Source: an uncultured Flavobacteriaceae bacterium
GTDB taxonomy: Bacteria > Bacteroidota > Bacteroidia > Flavobacteriales > Flavobacteriaceae
NCBI GenBank assembly: GCA_938018045.1
Contig: CALIIP010000152.1
Coordinates: forward strand, 1-10,844
Direction: 5' to 3'
DNA length: 10,844 bases
Part shown: in pieces, positions 7,932 through 10,844 of the stretch
How positions within the stretch are numbered: the first letter of the stretch is position 1
How the letters are laid out: each line of letters begins with the position of its first letter
Notes under the pieces: model-generated
Databases searched by the model: none
What the model was told of the DNA's origin: nothing
What the model saw: the letters and a program-made list of their open reading frames with translations, nothing else
Made by a program: the position numbers and the translations under genes

Positions 7932-8999
7932 TTAAGTAATTACTCGATTCAACAATTCAACATATATCTTTATACCTTCTTCAATTTCCTTCAAATAAAT
8001 AAATTCATCCGCAGAATGAGAACGTGTACTATCTCCTGGACCTAATTTTAATGACTGGCAACTCAAGACAGATTGATCTGACAATGTTGGAGATCCATAA
8101 GTTTCTCTACCCATTTCAATTCCTGCCTTCACCAATTCGTGATTTGTTGATATTGAAGACGAGTTTAATCGTAAACTTCTAGGAGTAATTTTTGTGCAAG
8201 GTGAATTCTGTTGTAAAATATCAGCAACCTCTTGGTTAGAATACGCATCATTTACGCGAACATCAACCACCAAATCTACATGAGCAGGAACTACATTATG
8301 TTGCTTGCCTGCATTAATCTGTGTAACGGTCATTTTCACATCACCTAAAGCCTTAGAGGTTTTATCAAATTTAAAATCTTTAAACCACTGTAAAACATCA
8401 ATAGTATTATAAATTGAATTGTTATTGTTTGGATGTGCAGCGTGACTTGGAGTTCCTTTTACAATTGCGTCAAAAACAACCAATCCTTTTTCTGCAACTG
8501 CTAAATTCATTAAAGTTGGCTCTCCTACGATAGCAACATCTATTTTAGGAATGATAGAAAGCATACTATTTAAGCCATCTTGCCCACTGCTTTCTTCTTC
8601 CGCTGAAGCCACTATAACCAAATTGTATTTCAGGTTTTCTTGGGCATAAAAATGTGTAAATGTTGCAATTAATGAAACTAAACATCCTCCTGCATCATTA
8701 CTCCCTAAACCATATAATTTCCCATCTTCAACAATGGCTTTAAAAGGATCTTTAGTATAGCCATTATTTGGTTTTACAGTGTCATGATGAGAGTTTAATA
8801 GTAAAGTTGGCTTACTGCTGTTAAAATGTTTGTTCGTTGCCCAAACATTATTTTTGGTTCTTTTAAACGGAATATCATTTGTTACAAACCAATTTTCTAT
8901 TAACAAGGCTGTTCCATCTTCTTCGGATGAAAATGATTGTGTCTCAATTAATTTTTTGAGTAAGTCTTTGGCGTCTAGTATTAATATTTCTTGTTTCAT
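7932..8999 (-). CDS. argE: M20-family N-acylcitrulline deacylase (ArgE type)
   Basis: This is a 355-residue metallopeptidase-fold amidohydrolase that would remove the N-acyl group in arginine synthesis. The di-zinc site of the M20 family is complete: His71-x-Asp73 (SHHDT), bridging Asp102 (SNDAGG), catalytic Glu134 and ligand Glu135 (ASAEEES), Glu160 (VGEPT) and His328 (TRSHSADE). A dimerisation lid domain occupies about 165-280. Because an N-acylornithine carbamoyltransferase gene lies two genes upstream, the natural substrate is expected to be N-acylcitrulline, probably N-succinylcitrulline, rather than N-acetylornithine. Sequence alone cannot separate ArgE, DapE and related M20 enzymes, so the call rests on the operon. 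Its ATG overlaps the argB stop codon by 1 nt (TAATG), which implies translational coupling. Confidence 0.88.
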   Translation of the reverse strand: MKQEILILDAKDLLKKLIETQSFSSEEDGTALLIENWFVTNDIPFKRTKNNVWATNKHFNSSKPTLLLNSHHDTVKPNNGYTKDPFKAIVEDGKLYGLGSNDAGGCLVSLIATFTHFYAQENLKYNLVIVASAEEESSGQDGLNSMLSIIPKIDVAIVGEPTLMNLAVAEKGLVVFDAIVKGTPSHAAHPNNNNSIYNTIDVLQWFKDFKFDKTSKALGDVKMTVTQINAGKQHNVVPAHVDLVVDVRVNDAYSNQEVADILQQNSPCTKITPRSLRLNSSSISTNHELVKAGIEMGRETYGSPTLSDQSVLSCQSLKLGPGDSTRSHSADEFIYLKEIEEGIKIYVELLNRVIT

Positions 9000-9775
9000 T
9001 ATTCTTGAATAGTTGTATAAACTGTATTAGTCTTGAATAGCATATCAGGTTTTCCAATACATACTTTTGTTACTTTATTACTAATAGCGTGAAAGCAGTT
9101 ATTGAGTTTTGGCAACATTCCGTCAACAATAATCCCTTGATCAATTAAGGTTTTATAAGTTGTTGTATTGATATTTTCAATTACAGAATTTTCGTCGTTA
9201 ATATTTTCTAAAACTCCATTTATTTCAAAACAATAATAGAGTTCGGTTTTAAATTTTTTAGTAAATTCTATTGCCAATTCTGAAGCAATAGTGTCGGCAT
9301 TCGTATTTAATAATTGGCCATTCTCATCGTGAGTAATTGCACAAAAAATAGGTGTGATATTGTTGTTTAAAAGCAATTCTAAAGTTGAGGTGTTCACTTG
9401 TATAACATCACCTACAAAACCAAAATCAACTTCTTTAATAGGTCTTTTTTCGGAAATCACACTATTTCCATCAGCACCTGAAAAACCAACTGAATTACAA
9501 TTATTCGCTTGTAAGTTGGCTACAATATTTTTATTGATTTTCCCAGCATAAACCATCGTAATAATGTCTAAAGTATCTTGATCTGTTATACGTCTTCCAT
9601 CAATCATATTAACTTCAACTAGCATTTGTTGCGCTAATTTTGTGGCTAATTTTCCACCTCCATGAACTAAAATTTTTGGTCCGGAAATTTTAGAAAAATT
9701 AAATAAAAATTGAGTTAAAGCAGCTTCATCATCAATAATATTCCCTCCTATTTTTAGGATTTTTAGAGTTTTCAT
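8999..9775 (-). CDS. argB: N-acylglutamate kinase
   Basis: ArgB phosphorylates the side-chain carboxylate of N-acylglutamate, the second step of arginine synthesis. It belongs to the amino-acid kinase family. Visible motifs are KIGGN at 8-12 with Lys8, HGGG at 38-41, GRRITD at 60-65, NTNAD at 157-161 (Asn157 and Asp161) and DGMLPKL at 218-224 with Lys223; these correspond to Lys8, Asn158, Asp162 and Lys217 of the E. coli enzyme. At 258 residues it lacks the N-terminal helix found in the longer, hexameric, arginine-inhibited kinases. The acyl group is probably succinyl, judged from the adjacent carbamoyltransferase. It starts 2 nt after the argF' stop and ends overlapping the argE start by 1 nt; no Shine-Dalgarno sequence is seen. 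Confidence 0.94.
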   Translation of the reverse strand: MKTLKILKIGGNIIDDEAALTQFLFNFSKISGPKILVHGGGKLATKLAQQMLVEVNMIDGRRITDQDTLDIITMVYAGKINKNIVANLQANNCNSVGFSGADGNSVISEKRPIKEVDFGFVGDVIQVNTSTLELLLNNNITPIFCAITHDENGQLLNTNADTIASELAIEFTKKFKTELYYCFEINGVLENINDENSVIENINTTTYKTLIDQGIIVDGMLPKLNNCFHAISNKVTKVCIGKPDMLFKTNTVYTTIQE

Positions 9776-9777
9776 TT

Positions 9778-10713
9778 TTACAAATTTTCTATTATTTTCT
9801 TAAGTACTATTTGTGCTGCAAAAGTTCTATTATTTGCCTGTTCAATAACTAAAGAATTGTCACTATCCAACACTGCATCTTCTACGACAACATTTCTTCT
9901 TACAGGTAAGCAATGCATGAATTTTGCACTTCCTAGTTTTTCTTTGGTAATCATCCAATTTGAATCTTGGTTTATTACTTTTCCATATTCTTCATAACTG
10001 CTCCAATTTTTAGCATACACAAAATCGGCATCTTTTAAAGCCGCTGACTGATTGTGAATAATTGAAGTATTCTTCGTTATTTCAGGATTCAAGTTATATC
10101 CTTCAGGATTTGTAATTACAAACTCTACATCCATTTTTTGCATTGTTTCTATAAAACTATTTCCTACAGCATGAGGCAAGGCTTTTATATGTGGAGTCCA
10201 ACTTAAAACAACTTTTGGCTTTTCAACTTTAGTATGCTCAACAATTGTGATAGCATCTGTTAATCCTTGCAAAGGGTGTCGTGTTGAACTTTCCATATTA
10301 AGAATTGGAACAGAAGCATATTTTAAAAACGAATTGATTACTAATTCATTTTCATCCTTTTCTTTATCTATTAATGTTGGAAATGCTCTTACAGCTATCA
10401 CATCTGCATATTGAGAAATTACTTGTGCTGCGTCTTTTATATGTTCAGATGTTTTTAAATTCATTATTGTTCCATTTTCAAACTCTAAATTCCAAGCATC
10501 ATTTACATTTAAAATCATGACGTGCATACCAAGGTTTCTGGCGGCTTTTTCTGTGCTTAAACGAGTTCGTAAACTTGAATTGAAAAATAACATCACTAGA
10601 GTTTTATGCTTTCCTAATGTTTCAAATTGAAAAGGGTTTTTCTTTAATTGAATAGCTTCATCAATAACTTTGGAAAGATTCTTTAAGTCTTTAATGTTCG
10701 TGTATTTTTTCAT
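9778..10713 (-). CDS. argF': N-succinylornithine (or N-acetylornithine) carbamoyltransferase
   Basis: The protein carbamoylates an N-acylated ornithine to N-acylcitrulline, in place of the ordinary ornithine carbamoyltransferase. The carbamoyl-phosphate site is complete: SSLRTR at 46-51, HPLQ at 146-149 and HCLPVRRN at 267-274. ESSTRHPLQ (141-149), WTPHIKALPHAV (172-183) and YAKNWSSYEEYGK (233-245) resemble the Bacteroides fragilis succinylornithine enzyme far more than ornithine carbamoyltransferases. Ser89, in KTSEH, falls where the Xanthomonas acetylornithine enzyme has Glu92 and the Bacteroides enzyme has Pro90. Replacing that Glu with Ser is reported to switch the Xanthomonas enzyme to succinylornithine, so succinyl is the likelier substrate. 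The length of 311 residues is normal. Its start overlaps the argD stop by 4 nt (ATGA). Confidence 0.93.
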   Translation of the reverse strand: MKKYTNIKDLKNLSKVIDEAIQLKKNPFQFETLGKHKTLVMLFFNSSLRTRLSTEKAARNLGMHVMILNVNDAWNLEFENGTIMNLKTSEHIKDAAQVISQYADVIAVRAFPTLIDKEKDENELVINSFLKYASVPILNMESSTRHPLQGLTDAITIVEHTKVEKPKVVLSWTPHIKALPHAVGNSFIETMQKMDVEFVITNPEGYNLNPEITKNTSIIHNQSAALKDADFVYAKNWSSYEEYGKVINQDSNWMITKEKLGSAKFMHCLPVRRNVVVEDAVLDSDNSLVIEQANNRTFAAQIVLKKIIENL

Positions 10714-10844
10714 AGTAGTTCCTTTTTTAAAGCCTCAAAAAACAAATCGATATGTTCTTTTTGAACTGTTAATGGTGGAAGTATTCTTAATAAATTTGGA
10801 TTCTTTGAACTCCCTGTAAAAATTTTATGCTTAAAAATTAAATT
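10710..10844 (-). CDS. argD: Acylornithine aminotransferase, C-terminal fragment
   Basis: The last 44 codons and the stop of a gene entering from the right edge. The fragment includes FTGSSKNPNLLRILPPLTV (residues 9-27 of the fragment) and a closing amphipathic helix. The LRxLPPL segment matches the C-terminal domain of class III PLP-dependent ornithine and acylornithine aminotransferases. ArgD moves an amino group from glutamate to N-acylglutamate semialdehyde, making the N-acylornithine used by the next gene. Its TGA overlaps the argF' start codon (ATGA), so the two are translationally coupled. Other class III aminotransferases end similarly; the operon position makes argD the best call. 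The PLP lysine lies outside the window. Confidence 0.85.
   Translation of the reverse strand, partial: NLIFKHKIFTGSSKNPNLLRILPPLTVQKEHIDLFFEALKKELL
10720..10723 (-). promoter_or_regulatory. Shine-Dalgarno-like AGGA before argF'
   Basis: AGGA sits 6 nt upstream of the argF' ATG, inside the last codons of argD. It is the only Shine-Dalgarno-like sequence at a gene start in this window; gltB, gltD, argB, argE and argH have A-rich or U-rich leaders without one. Since Bacteroidota rely little on such sites, its effect may be small. Confidence 0.4.

Noticed and set aside
9778..10713. Ordinary ornithine carbamoyltransferase (argF) or a catabolic arginine pathway
   Set aside because: Segments such as WTPHIKALPHAV and YAKNWSSYEEYGK match the acylornithine enzyme group. 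The presence of argB, argE, argH and an argD fragment in one operon indicates synthesis, not breakdown.
1..10844. A novel or defence-type system, mobile element or CRISPR array
   Set aside because: All full-length genes are recognisable core metabolic enzymes with intact active sites. The only sizeable gene-free stretch is the 438-bp regulatory gap, and no repeat arrays or transposase genes were seen.

Overview
The window is a low-GC stretch of bacterial chromosome, most likely from a marine-type member of the Flavobacteriia (Bacteroidota). Four things point there: the A+T-rich composition, the near absence of Shine-Dalgarno sequences, matches to the Bacteroidota -7 promoter box TAnnTTTG, and an arginine gene set with the acylornithine carbamoyltransferase type typical of Bacteroidota. 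No mobile element, tRNA, rRNA, CRISPR array or defence gene is visible. This is an ordinary primary-metabolism region and I do not see an undescribed system in it. The points most worth a second look are specificity details of the arginine enzymes.

Layout. At the left edge (minus strand, 1-165) lies the 5' end of a secreted protein with a signal peptide, probably an outer-membrane beta-barrel porin. A 438-bp divergent intergenic region (166-603) follows; it holds candidate -7 boxes for both directions and one imperfect operator-like palindrome. Then come gltB (604-5103) and gltD (5107-6573) on the plus strand, the two subunits of NADPH-dependent glutamate synthase, separated by 3 nt. A 71-bp convergent gap (6574-6644) contains a perfect 8-bp hairpin with a GAAA loop. 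The rest, on the minus strand and read from right to left, is an arginine operon: the 3' end of argD (10844-10710), the N-acylornithine carbamoyltransferase gene argF' (10713-9778), argB (9775-8999), argE (8999-7932) and argH (7919-6645). Its junctions are a 4-nt overlap, a 2-nt gap, a 1-nt overlap and a 12-nt gap.

How the genes fit together. GltBD makes glutamate from glutamine and 2-oxoglutarate. Glutamate is the starting compound of the arginine pathway encoded by the convergent operon. In that pathway ArgB phosphorylates N-acylglutamate, ArgC (not in the window) reduces it, and ArgD transaminates it to N-acylornithine. ArgF' then carbamoylates it to N-acylcitrulline, ArgE removes the acyl group to give citrulline, and ArgG (not in the window) and ArgH finish arginine. 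ArgF' has Ser at the position that distinguishes acetylornithine from succinylornithine enzymes, which predicts that the acyl group is succinyl, as in Bacteroides.
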